A stretch of DNA of 64,000 nucleotides. Source: DATBGZ01 sp036557785. GTDB lineage: Bacteria; Actinomycetota; Actinomycetes; Mycobacteriales; Micromonosporaceae. Location: contig DATBGZ010000003.1 in NCBI GenBank assembly GCA_036557785.1, positions 1 to 64,000 of the forward strand. Reading direction: 5' to 3'. Positions within the stretch are counted from its first letter, which is position 1, and each line of letters begins with the position of its first letter. The notes beneath the pieces are model-generated. The model searched no databases. It had not been told where the DNA came from and was given only the letters and a program-made list of their open reading frames with translations. Position numbers and translations under genes: made by a program. Of the stretch, positions 16,950 to 24,602 are shown piece after piece.

Positions 16950-17622
16950 TCCAGCCGCGGCCGCCGTTCGCTGTCGGGGAGTGCAGCGTGTGTACCACCT
17001 CGATGGCTCCGAGGTTGGCGCGGTGCGGGGAGTCGACCTGGACCTGGCGCCCGGAACCTTCACGGCGCTGGTCGGGCCGTCCGGTTCCGGGAAGTCCACC
17101 CTGCTGCGCCTTCTTGCCTGTGTGGACCGACCGGATGGTGGATCCATCGAGATCAATGGGGTTGAGACCGCCACGCTGTCCCGGCGCGGGCGCAGACGGC
17201 TGCGCCGTCGGCGGATCGGCTACATGTTCCAAGCCCCGGCCGACAACCTGCTGGGCTACCTGACCGTACGGCAGCACCTGCGCCTGGCCGCCCAGCTTCG
17301 GGGAGTCCGGCCACGCGACGGCCAGGCCGAGGCCCTGCTCGAACGGTTGGGACTCGGCGACCGGGGCCGCCATCTGCCCAAGCAACTCTCCGGCGGCGAA
17401 CAGCAGCGGGTGGGCATCGCCTTCGCCTCTCTCGGGCCACCGGTCCTGCTTGTTGCCGACGAGCCCACCGGCCAGCTCGATCACACCACTGTGGACAGTG
17501 TCCTGGACGGGTTCCTCGCCATGGCCGAGGCCGGCGTCGCCGTCGTCGTGGCCACCCACGACCCGGCGGTATGGCGTCGGGCCCAGCGCGTGGTGCGCAT
17601 GCGGGACGGGGTGATCGAGTGA
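16936..17622 (+). CDS. ABC transporter ATPase (LolD/MacB type), first of two
   Basis: GTG 16936, inside the permease 3' end and with AGAGG upstream, gives 228 residues. All ATPase motifs are intact: Walker A GPSGSGKST (about 47-55), Q-loop MFQAP, signature LSGGEQQRV, Walker B VLLVADEPTG and H-loop ATHDP. It belongs to the MacB/LolD group that partners FtsX-like permeases. Permease and ATPase overlap, so they are translationally coupled. The Walker B Glu and switch His are present, so it should hydrolyse ATP. Confidence 0.93.
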   Translation: MTRSDPAAAAVRCRGVQRVYHLDGSEVGAVRGVDLDLAPGTFTALVGPSGSGKSTLLRLLACVDRPDGGSIEINGVETATLSRRGRRRLRRRRIGYMFQAPADNLLGYLTVRQHLRLAAQLRGVRPRDGQAEALLERLGLGDRGRHLPKQLSGGEQQRVGIAFASLGPPVLLVADEPTGQLDHTTVDSVLDGFLAMAEAGVAVVVATHDPAVWRRAQRVVRMRDGVIE

Positions 17623-18314
17623 TCGCGGTGAGCCATGTCACCCGGCGGTTCCGGCGCGGGTCGGAGACCGTGACCGCCCTGGACGACGTGAGCTTGGAGC
17701 TGGTTCCCGGAGAACTGACCGTCGCCGCCGGTGCCTCCGGGTCGGGCAAGACCACGCTGTTGTCCATCATGGCCGGCTACGACCGCCCTGACTCGGGTGT
17801 GGTGACCTACCAGGGCAAGGCGGTGAAGGCCAGCGACCTGCCATGGTCGGTCGTCGGCTTCGTCCCCCAAGCGCTGACGCTGATCGATGAACTGACGATC
17901 GAACAGAACGTGGACGTACCCGGGCGGCTGAACCGGACAGGGTCACGCCGCCGGAGCGCGGGCAACCAGGGGACGCCGACGATCGAGCTGCTGCACCGGC
18001 TCGAGATCGCGCACCTGGCCGACCGGTACCCCGATCAGGTCTCCGGGGGCGAACAGCAACGGACCGCGATCGGCCGGGCGTTGCGACTGCGTCCCGCGAT
18101 CGTGATCGGCGACGAGCCCACTGGCCACCAGGACCGGGCCCGCATCGTCGTGGTGCTCGACGTGCTCCGCGAGCACGCGTACGCCGGCAACGCGGTGCTG
18201 ATCTCCAGCCACGACGAGGCGGTCCTCGCGGCCGCCGACCGCGTCGTGACCCTCGCCGACGGCCGGGTGGTCGCCGACGAGCGCCCCCGCGCGTTGCCCG
18301 TCCCCGCACGGTAA
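17619..18314 (+). CDS. ABC transporter ATPase (LolD/MacB type), second of two
   Basis: GTG 17619 overlaps the previous stop by 4 bases (GTGA) and gives 231 residues. Walker A is GASGSGKTT, the Q-loop is FVPQALTL, the signature is VSGGEQQRT, Walker B is IVIGDEPTG and the switch His is in SSHDE. It is clearly a different protein from the preceding ATPase, not a recent duplicate. Because only one permease gene is present, the transporter may use an ATPase heterodimer under a single two-unit permease. Confidence 0.92.
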   Translation: MIAVSHVTRRFRRGSETVTALDDVSLELVPGELTVAAGASGSGKTTLLSIMAGYDRPDSGVVTYQGKAVKASDLPWSVVGFVPQALTLIDELTIEQNVDVPGRLNRTGSRRRSAGNQGTPTIELLHRLEIAHLADRYPDQVSGGEQQRTAIGRALRLRPAIVIGDEPTGHQDRARIVVVLDVLREHAYAGNAVLISSHDEAVLAAADRVVTLADGRVVADERPRALPVPAR

Positions 18315-18513
18315 CCCGTGATCGCGGTCGCGCCGGTCCCCGAGTTGGCTGTCACGACCAGCAGCACTAGCGAGCGAGCGGCAGTTGCTCCACATAGGAC
18401 CCATTGAAGGATCGCGGTGGGTGCCTGCCCGGTTGGTTCGTCGACCATCACTGGCTGATACGGTGACCGCGAACGGTGCAGTGGTACGAACGGCCCCGGC
18501 TGAGGAGAACCGC

Positions 18514-19026
18514 ATGACCACCTCCGAACCGCCCCCAGTGCCGGTCCCCAGGTCCGCTGAGTCGGCTCCCGGGACCGGGACCCCGAGGCAGCCCGCCGCC
18601 TGGCTGCAGCAGGCGGAGTCGGGTTCGCCACCGGCCGGGCCACCCCGACAGGGCCGGCCGACGGGCTGGCGCCTCGCCGTCGCGGCCATGATCATGTCGC
18701 TGCTCCTCGCGCCCGCCGCGGCCGAGCTCGCCGCCGCCAACCCCGACGAGGCCGACCACGAGGGCGCCGGCCTGCTGGTGTGGGCATTGGTCGCCGGGGT
18801 TGGTTTTCTGGTGTTCCTGGCGGTCGTGTACCTCGTCTGCTACGTCGCGTCCACGGCCTGGCACGACGCGGTTGAGGTTCGTTGGCCCAGCCGTCCGTCG
18901 GGCAGGGCCCGCCATCCCGCGCCGAGCCCCGGCGCGGACGAGGTACCGGCGCCCGCGCTCGTCGCCACCGACGCCACGCCGGCCGAGTCGTCGCCCTGGG
19001 TCGGCTGGCCCGACCCCCAGACGTAG
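18514..19026 (+). CDS. proline-rich two-helix membrane protein, unknown function
   Basis: ATG 18514 follows TGAGGAG, giving 170 residues. A Pro/Ser-rich disordered N-terminus (residues 1-50) leads to a hydrophobic segment (about 53-75) and a second helix (about 85-112, LVWALVAGVGFLVFLAVVYL). It ends in a Pro/Ala-rich tail. No domain is recognised. It starts 200 bases after the second ATPase gene and ends 59 bases before proS, so it may be a single-gene unit. Confidence 0.6.
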   Translation: MTTSEPPPVPVPRSAESAPGTGTPRQPAAWLQQAESGSPPAGPPRQGRPTGWRLAVAAMIMSLLLAPAAAELAAANPDEADHEGAGLLVWALVAGVGFLVFLAVVYLVCYVASTAWHDAVEVRWPSRPSGRARHPAPSPGADEVPAPALVATDATPAESSPWVGWPDPQT

Positions 19027-19085
19027 CCCGGCGCCAGCGCCGCGGGTCGGCGGCGGGCAGCGGGGGCCTGGCTAGGATCTGCGTC

Positions 19086-20510
19086 ATGACGACATCGAAG
19101 CGGCCCAACGTACTCGCTTCTCGTGCCGACGACTTTCCCCGGTGGTACCAGGACGTCCTGGAGAAGGCCGGACTGGCCGACAACGGGCCGGTGCGGGGGA
19201 CCATGGTGATCCGGCCGTACGCCTATGCCCTCTGGGAGCGCATGCAGGCCGAGGTCGACGCCCGCATCAAGGCGGCCGGGGCCGAGAACGTCTACCTGCC
19301 GCTGTTCATCCCGGAGAGCTACCTGCGGCGGGAGGCTGAGCACGTCGAGGGGTTCAGCCCCGAACTGGCTGTCGTCACTCACGCGGGCGGCAAGGAGTTG
19401 ACCGAGCCCTTCGTGGTACGGCCGACCAGCGAGACCCTGTTCGGCGAGCTGATGGCCAAGTGGGTGCAGAGCCATCGCGATCTGCCGATGCTCTTGAACC
19501 AGTGGGCCAACGTGGTGCGGTGGGAGATGCGGCCGCGGCTGTTCCTGCGTACCACCGAGTTCCTGTGGCAGGAGGGGCACACCGCGCACGCGAACCGGCA
19601 GGACGCGTCCCAGTACGCGCTGCGTATTCTGCTCGAGGTCTACCGGGACTTCCTGGAGAACGTGCTCGCCATCCCTGTCCTCGTCGGCGTCAAGACGGCC
19701 CGCGAGCGGTTCGCCGGTGCCATCAACACCATGTCGTGCGAAGCGATGATGGGCGATGGCAAGGCGCTGCAGATGGCGACCAGCCACGAACTCGGGCAGA
19801 ACTTCGCGAAAGCCTTCGATATCACCTACACCGATGCCTCCGGAACGCTGCAGACGTGCTGGACCACGTCGTGGGGGAGCAGCACCCGCATGGTCGGCGG
19901 GCTCATCATGGCCCACGGCGACGACAATGGCCTGCGCCTGCCGCCCCGGGTGGCTCCGACGCAGGCGGTGGTCATCGCGGTCAAGGACGACGAGCCCACG
20001 AACGCCGCCGCGCGTGAGGTCGCGGAGAGGCTGACCAGGGCCGGGGTCCGGGTGCGTGTGGACACCCGGACCGATCAGGGGTTTGGCCGCAGGGTCACCG
20101 AGTGGGAGCTCAGGGGCGTCCCGGTCCGGGTCGAGATCGGTCCACGCGACCTCGAGGCCGGGCAGGTCACGGTCGTCCGGCGCGACAGCAGCCAGAAGAC
20201 CGCAACCCCAGCGGACGGCGTCTCGCGTACGGTGCCCAGGCTGCTCAAGACCATCCAGGCGCAGATGCTGGCGGCGGCGCGGGCGCGGCTGGACGCGAGC
20301 ACGGTCGACGCATCCTCGGTCACCCAGGCCCTGGCGGCGGCACAGACCGGCTTCGCCAGGATCGCGTGGCGGGCACTGGGGGAGGACGGGGAGCGCGTGC
20401 TCTACGAGCAGGCGGTCAGCGTGCGGTGTCTGCAGACAGCCGACGGGGCCGTGCCCGACACCGAGGGGAACTCGGACGACCTGGTGGCGGTCGTCGGCAG
20501 AAGCTACTGA
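19086..20510 (+). CDS. proS: prolyl-tRNA synthetase, archaeal/eukaryotic type
   Basis: ATG 19086 gives 474 residues. It is a class II aminoacyl-tRNA synthetase without the long editing insertion of the bacterial type. Motif 1 is near LPLFIPESYL, motif 2 is RWEMRPRLFLRTTEFLWQEG and motif 3 is GSSTRMVGGLIMAHGDDNGL. The anticodon-binding domain starts around residue 290 (APTQAVVIAV) and the archaeal/eukaryal C-terminal extension follows (GEDGERVLYEQAVSVRCLQT). It charges tRNA-Pro with proline. Actinobacteria commonly carry either form; whether a second ProRS exists cannot be judged here. Confidence 0.95.
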   Translation: MTTSKRPNVLASRADDFPRWYQDVLEKAGLADNGPVRGTMVIRPYAYALWERMQAEVDARIKAAGAENVYLPLFIPESYLRREAEHVEGFSPELAVVTHAGGKELTEPFVVRPTSETLFGELMAKWVQSHRDLPMLLNQWANVVRWEMRPRLFLRTTEFLWQEGHTAHANRQDASQYALRILLEVYRDFLENVLAIPVLVGVKTARERFAGAINTMSCEAMMGDGKALQMATSHELGQNFAKAFDITYTDASGTLQTCWTTSWGSSTRMVGGLIMAHGDDNGLRLPPRVAPTQAVVIAVKDDEPTNAAAREVAERLTRAGVRVRVDTRTDQGFGRRVTEWELRGVPVRVEIGPRDLEAGQVTVVRRDSSQKTATPADGVSRTVPRLLKTIQAQMLAAARARLDASTVDASSVTQALAAAQTGFARIAWRALGEDGERVLYEQAVSVRCLQTADGAVPDTEGNSDDLVAVVGRSY

Positions 20511-20659
20511 CACACCACTGCAATACGGGTCGCACGCCGCCGTGATCGAGGACCTTCGACCCAGTCGGTCCGGCGCAGTTGTTGCGAGTCTTGAGCTGAC
20601 ATGGGCAGGCCATGCCAGCGTCTGCGCCGCTGCCACACGGCGTTGTTGGGGTGAGTGGA

Positions 20660-21715
20660 ATGAAGGCTCTCGTGTACCACGGACCAGGCCGCAAGGCATG
20701 GGAAGACGTCGCCGAACCGGTGATCCAGCGGCCGACCGACGTCATCGTCAAGATCGACACAACGACCATCTGCGGTACTGATCTGCATATTCTCAAGGGT
20801 GACGTGCCGGCGGTCGTCGACGGCCGCATCCTCGGGCACGAGGGCGTCGGCCGCATCACGCAGATCGGCTCCGCCGTGGAGACGCTCGCCGTCGGCGACC
20901 GCGTAGTGGTCTCGTGCATCTCCGCCTGCGGGCGCTGCGCCTTCTGCAAGCGGGGGATCTACTCGCACTGCCTGGGCGAGGAGGGGACGCCGGGCATCGG
21001 CTGGATCTTCGGCCACCTCATCGACGGCACACAGGCCGAGTACGTGCGGGTTCCCTACGCCGAGACCTCGCTCTACCGGCTCCCCGAGTCCGTACCGAAC
21101 GCCGACGGCGTGCTGCTCAGCGACATCCTGCCGACGGGGCATGAGATCGGCGTACTCAGCGGCGGGGTCAAGCCGGGCGATGTCGTCGCCGTCGTCGGAG
21201 CCGGCCCCATCGGGCTGGCAGCTATGATGACCGCGCAACTGTACGGACCGTCCCGCGTGATCGCGATCGACCTCGATGAGAACCGGCTGAACCAGTCCCT
21301 GGGGTTCGGCGCGACCGACGCCATCGTGTCGGGTGTGCCCGAGGTCAAGGAGAAGGTGCTGGCGCTCACCGATGGCCTCGGCGTGGACGTCGCGATCGAG
21401 GCGGTGGGCGTGCCCGCAACGTTCGGGCTCGCCCTGAGCCTGGTCCGACCCGGCGGCCGGGTCGCCAATGTCGGCGTGCACGGCAAGCCCGTGGAGTTCC
21501 CGATCCAGGACCTCTGGATCGCCAACCTCACCATCACGACCGGGCTGGTGAACACGAACACGACCGACATGCTGCTGAAGATGGTGGCGCAGCACAGGCT
21601 GCCCGTGCACAAGTTCGTCAGCCACACCTTCGCGCTCAACGACATCGTCGGCGCGTACGACGTCTTCAGCCGCGCTGCCGAGACCAAGGCGCTGAAGGTG
21701 GTCATCAACGCCTGA
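20660..21715 (+). CDS. zinc-dependent alcohol dehydrogenase
   Basis: ATG 20660 gives 351 residues of the medium-chain dehydrogenase family. Catalytic zinc residues are CGTDLHILKG and GHEGVGRI. The structural zinc lobe is CGRCAFCKRGIYSHC, four Cys in the usual spacing. The NAD-binding fold carries VVGAGPIGLAAM. It resembles class III-like and threonine/butanediol-type alcohol dehydrogenases; the substrate is uncertain. It is monocistronic, with a strong hairpin immediately downstream. The 148 bases upstream show nothing certain. Confidence 0.9.
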   Translation: MKALVYHGPGRKAWEDVAEPVIQRPTDVIVKIDTTTICGTDLHILKGDVPAVVDGRILGHEGVGRITQIGSAVETLAVGDRVVVSCISACGRCAFCKRGIYSHCLGEEGTPGIGWIFGHLIDGTQAEYVRVPYAETSLYRLPESVPNADGVLLSDILPTGHEIGVLSGGVKPGDVVAVVGAGPIGLAAMMTAQLYGPSRVIAIDLDENRLNQSLGFGATDAIVSGVPEVKEKVLALTDGLGVDVAIEAVGVPATFGLALSLVRPGGRVANVGVHGKPVEFPIQDLWIANLTITTGLVNTNTTDMLLKMVAQHRLPVHKFVSHTFALNDIVGAYDVFSRAAETKALKVVINA

Positions 21716-21726
21716 GGCCTCGCGCC

Positions 21727-21760
21727 CCATCACGGGAGCCGTGCCGGCTTCCCGTGATGG
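21727..21760. terminator. bidirectional terminator between convergent genes
   Basis: CCATCACGGGA and TCCCGTGATGG form an 11-bp perfect stem, extended by GCC/GGC past a one-base bulge. It starts 12 bases after the dehydrogenase stop and ends 6 bases before the end of the convergent Nudix gene, as expected for a shared terminator. Confidence 0.75.
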
Positions 21761-21766
21761 CGGCGG

Positions 21767-22261
21767 TCAGCGGTAGACGCCGTGGCGCCCCGCGACCAGG
21801 TCGGCCAGGATATCGCGGTGCTGCTGGCTGAACAGCCGCGGCACCGCATCCATCCTGACGTACCTGGCCTCGATCGTCTCGTGGGAGAGAGGGTGATCCG
21901 TCGCGGCAGGTCCCTGTGGAGTAGCCCGGAAGGCGATGACGATCGGCTGGGTCACGTCCCCGTTCGGGTAGCGCTGCTCATAGCCGGTATAGACGCCTAT
22001 CAGCTCGGTGATCGCGATCGTGATGCCGGTCTCCTCGAGAGTCTCCCGGACGGCCGCGTCGTGCGCGATCTCGCCGAGCTCGATCGCGCCACCCGGGAAG
22101 CCCCACCCTCCGCTGTCACGGTGCTGCAGCAGGACTGTGTCGTCGCGCAGGACGCACGCCACCGCGAAGGCCATCTGGACCTTCTCGTGGCCGACCCTCG
22201 CGCGCAGCCAGCCGATGTAGCCGTCCACTACATGTCCTCGTCTCGCCGCCGACATGGTCAT
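21767..22261 (-). CDS. Nudix hydrolase
   Basis: ATG 22261 (or ATG 22255) gives about 164 residues. The Nudix box GGAIELGEIAHDAAVRETLEETGI, split here as GGAIELGEIAHDAAV and RETLEETGI, has the G-x5-E-x7-REU-x-EE-x-GU pattern intact. The protein starts with a conserved VDGYIGWLRARVGHE segment before the first strand. Such enzymes hydrolyse nucleoside diphosphates linked to a variable group; the substrate is not predictable. It follows the frameshifted methyltransferase on the same strand by 16 bases. Confidence 0.92.
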   Translation of the reverse strand: MTMSAARRGHVVDGYIGWLRARVGHEKVQMAFAVACVLRDDTVLLQHRDSGGWGFPGGAIELGEIAHDAAVRETLEETGITIAITELIGVYTGYEQRYPNGDVTQPIVIAFRATPQGPAATDHPLSHETIEARYVRMDAVPRLFSQQHRDILADLVAGRHGVYR

Positions 22262-22277
22262 CCCTGAGAATCCGACC

Positions 22278-23031
22278 CTACCCGGGGCGAGCGAAGGTGA
22301 TGATCTCCCGGCTCAGCTCCGTGACCGACCCGCGGTGCCAGTCGCCGTACTGGGCCTCGACCACGAACCCGGCCGAGGCGAGGAACGCGCCGAGCGCCGC
22401 CACGTCGAGGAAGCGCAGCCGCCCCCGGTCGAGCCGCAGTATCGTGCCGTGCTGCTCCGCGGTTGTCTCGGTCAGGGTCACGACCCCGTCCACGACGCTC
22501 TCCACGTCGTGCCACGTGCGGAGTGGGCGGCCTCGCATCGACGATATCCGACGCCTGGGACGGGTTCCAGTCCTGCCAGGCGCGCGCCTGAGGATGGCGG
22601 GTCTCGAACGCGAACCGGCCGTCGGTCCGCAACGCTGCTCGGATCGCGACCAATGACGCGCGAACCTCGTCGTCCTCCACGAGGCATTGGAATGCATGCC
22701 CGGTCATGACCGCCAGGTCGAACTCGGCATCCCACCGGGCCTGAGCCGCCGTCCCGGCGACCCACTCGATGGAGCCGTCCGGTGTCGCGATCGTGGAACC
22801 TCGTCCGGCTGCGCGGTCCAGCGCCGCCGCATCGGGGTCGACGCCGACAAGCCGACCACGGTGCCCTGCCTCGCGCGCATGGCACAGCATCCCGCCGGTG
22901 CCACAGCCGACGTCCAGCACGGCGGAGGCCGCCATCACCAGCTCGTGATAGAAAGCGTCACTGGCGAATCGAGCCGGATCCCACGGGTTGCTCAGGTCGT
23001 AGAGTTGGGCGGCGTCGGCATCCGAGAGCAC
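22278..23031 (-). pseudogene. SAM-dependent methyltransferase with a frameshift
   Basis: From about GTG 23031 the first frame encodes a class I methyltransferase: motif I VLDVGCGTGGML, motif II LVGVDPDAAAL, then FDLAVMTGHAFQ and FAFETRHPQARAWQDW. At about 22531-22540 this frame becomes arginine-rich nonsense. The neighbouring frame takes over with RTWHDVESVVDGVVTLTETT and ends FLASAGFVVEAQYGDWHRGS through FARPG at 22278. One inserted or deleted base explains everything. It may be a real decay event or a sequencing error; the rest of the gene looks fully conserved. Confidence 0.8.
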
Positions 23032-23102
23032 CGCGCCATGATGCGTGGTCCGTGGCGAGCTGCACCAACGACATTCGGCCGTGGCGGTTCCTCGCGCCGC
23101 GA

Positions 23103-23465
23103 TCAGACGAACAACTCCTCGGGGGTCGCGACATGCGCGGCGCGCAAGAGCCAAGTGAGCAGCTGGGGCTCGTCGTGGCAGCCCTCGATCCGGGAGCGGA
23201 TGGACGCGCTGGTACGGATCTTCCGCGACTCGAGCAGCTCCAACACTGCCCTCGCGAGCCCCTTGGCCTGGCCCTCGGCCAGCCCCTTGGCCTGGCCTTC
23301 GGCCAGCCCCTTGGCCTGGCCCTCGATCAGGCCCTCGTCATAACCCTCTGCGTGGTGCTTGTTGGCGAACTCGCTCTTGTATGGGGTACGCATGAGATCC
23401 TCCAGGAAGCGACGGCCGGCGGCCGGTAGTGCCGCTTCGATGAGCCGATAGTAACCGGCGAACAC
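23103..23465 (-). pseudogene. C-terminal fragment of an Rpn-like/transposase-associated protein
   Basis: The 120-residue frame opens at GTG 23465. It reads GYYRLIEAALPAAGRRFLED, MRTPYKSEFANKHHAEGYDE, three GQAKGLAE repeats and a C-terminal LELLESRK...LLTWLLRAAH region. This matches only the last third of the actinobacterial Rpn/YhgA-related proteins of about 300 residues, which typically carry G-x-A-x-G-L-x-E repeats. The frame stays open and protein-like before the GTG (PEALSPLNHG) to about 23515 with no start codon. I infer the N-terminal nuclease-like domain was lost before the SDR gene at 23537. Confidence 0.6.
23257..23328. repeat. three tandem 24-bp units in the Rpn-like fragment
   Basis: Three head-to-tail 24-bp units at 23257-23280, 23281-23304 and 23305-23328 differ by only a few bases and encode the repeated octapeptide GQAKGLAE. 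Because units are multiples of three, copy-number change by slippage would lengthen or shorten the protein without breaking the frame. Confidence 0.85.
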
Positions 23466-23536
23466 GCCGTGGTTGAGTGGTGACAGCGCCTCGGGGATGA
23501 CGCTGACCGATCGACCGGGTGGATAGGGTGTCGAGC

Positions 23537-24523
23537 ATGGGTGCGCTGCGAATCCTCTTCATCGGCGGTACCGGCGTCATCAGCTCGGCCTGCGTACCGC
23601 GGGTGCTCGCTGCCGGGCACGAGTTGACCGTGCTCAACCGGGGCGGCACGACGAAACGACCGCTGCCCCCGGGCGTCGAGGTGCTGCGGGCCGATGTCCG
23701 CGACCCGGCCTCGGTTCGCCAGGCCGTGGGGGATCGGAGCTTCGACGCCGTGGTCGAGTTCGTCGCCTTCACGCCCCAACACGCACGCTCCGATGTGGAC
23801 ACATTCGCCGGCCGTACCGGTCAGTACGTCTTCATCAGCTCCGCGTCGGCATACCATAAGCCGCCGCGCCGGCTGCCGGTGACGGAGTCGACGCCACTGC
23901 ACAACCCGTACTGGCAGTACTCTCAGGACAAGATCGCGTGCGAGGAACTGCTGCTCGGCGCGTACCGCGAGTCCGGCTTCCCGGTGACGATCGTGCGCCC
24001 GTCGCACACGTACGACTGCACCACCGTGCCGATCGACGGCGGTTGGACCCAGGTTGACCGGATGCGCCGGGACCTGCCCGTCGTCGTGCACGGCGACGGT
24101 ACGTCACTGTGGACACTGACCCATCACGTCGACTTCGCCAAGGCGTTTGTGGGGCTGCTCGGCAACACGCGCACGATCGGCGAGGCGTACACGATCACCG
24201 GCGACGATGTGTTGACCTGGGACCAGATCTTCACGATCCTCGGGCATGCCGCGGGCGCGCAGCCACGCCTGGTGCACGTGCCGTCGGACCTGATCGCGTC
24301 GGTCGACCCGGGGTGGGGCGCCGGGCTGTTGGGGGACAAGGCGCACTCCATGGTCTTCGACAACACCAAGGTACGGTCGGTCGTGCCCGATTACATGGCG
24401 ACGATCCCCTTCGAACAGGGCGCGCGAGAGATCATCGCGTGGCACGACGAGGACCCGGCGCGTCGCACGGTGGACGACAAGCTCGACGCGACCGTCGATC
24501 ACCTGATCGCCCGCGTGGCGTAG
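23537..24523 (+). CDS. NAD-dependent epimerase/dehydratase (extended SDR)
   Basis: ATG 23537 gives 328 residues. The nucleotide-binding motif is FIGGTGVISSACV (an altered GxxGxxG). VFISSASAYHK and the catalytic YSQDK (Y-x-x-x-K) follow, with IVRPSHTYDC beyond. Members modify nucleotide sugars or related carbonyl substrates with NAD(P). Its overall pattern (GDGTSLWTLTHHVDFAKAFV) resembles the actinobacterial SDR/isoflavone-reductase-like group rather than a classical galactose epimerase. It stands alone and the substrate is unknown. Confidence 0.88.
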   Translation: MGALRILFIGGTGVISSACVPRVLAAGHELTVLNRGGTTKRPLPPGVEVLRADVRDPASVRQAVGDRSFDAVVEFVAFTPQHARSDVDTFAGRTGQYVFISSASAYHKPPRRLPVTESTPLHNPYWQYSQDKIACEELLLGAYRESGFPVTIVRPSHTYDCTTVPIDGGWTQVDRMRRDLPVVVHGDGTSLWTLTHHVDFAKAFVGLLGNTRTIGEAYTITGDDVLTWDQIFTILGHAAGAQPRLVHVPSDLIASVDPGWGAGLLGDKAHSMVFDNTKVRSVVPDYMATIPFEQGAREIIAWHDEDPARRTVDDKLDATVDHLIARVA

Positions 24524-24602
24524 CCGGTCGCCGGCGCGGCGCGGTCGGCGGCTTCGCGTCGCCTCCGTGCCTGCCGGCGGCGAACGTGTCAGGGTAGGTG
24601 CC

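Noticed and set aside
23257..23328. CRISPR-like array
   Set aside because: The three 24-bp units are directly adjacent without spacers and encode in-frame GQAKGLAE peptides typical of the protein family.
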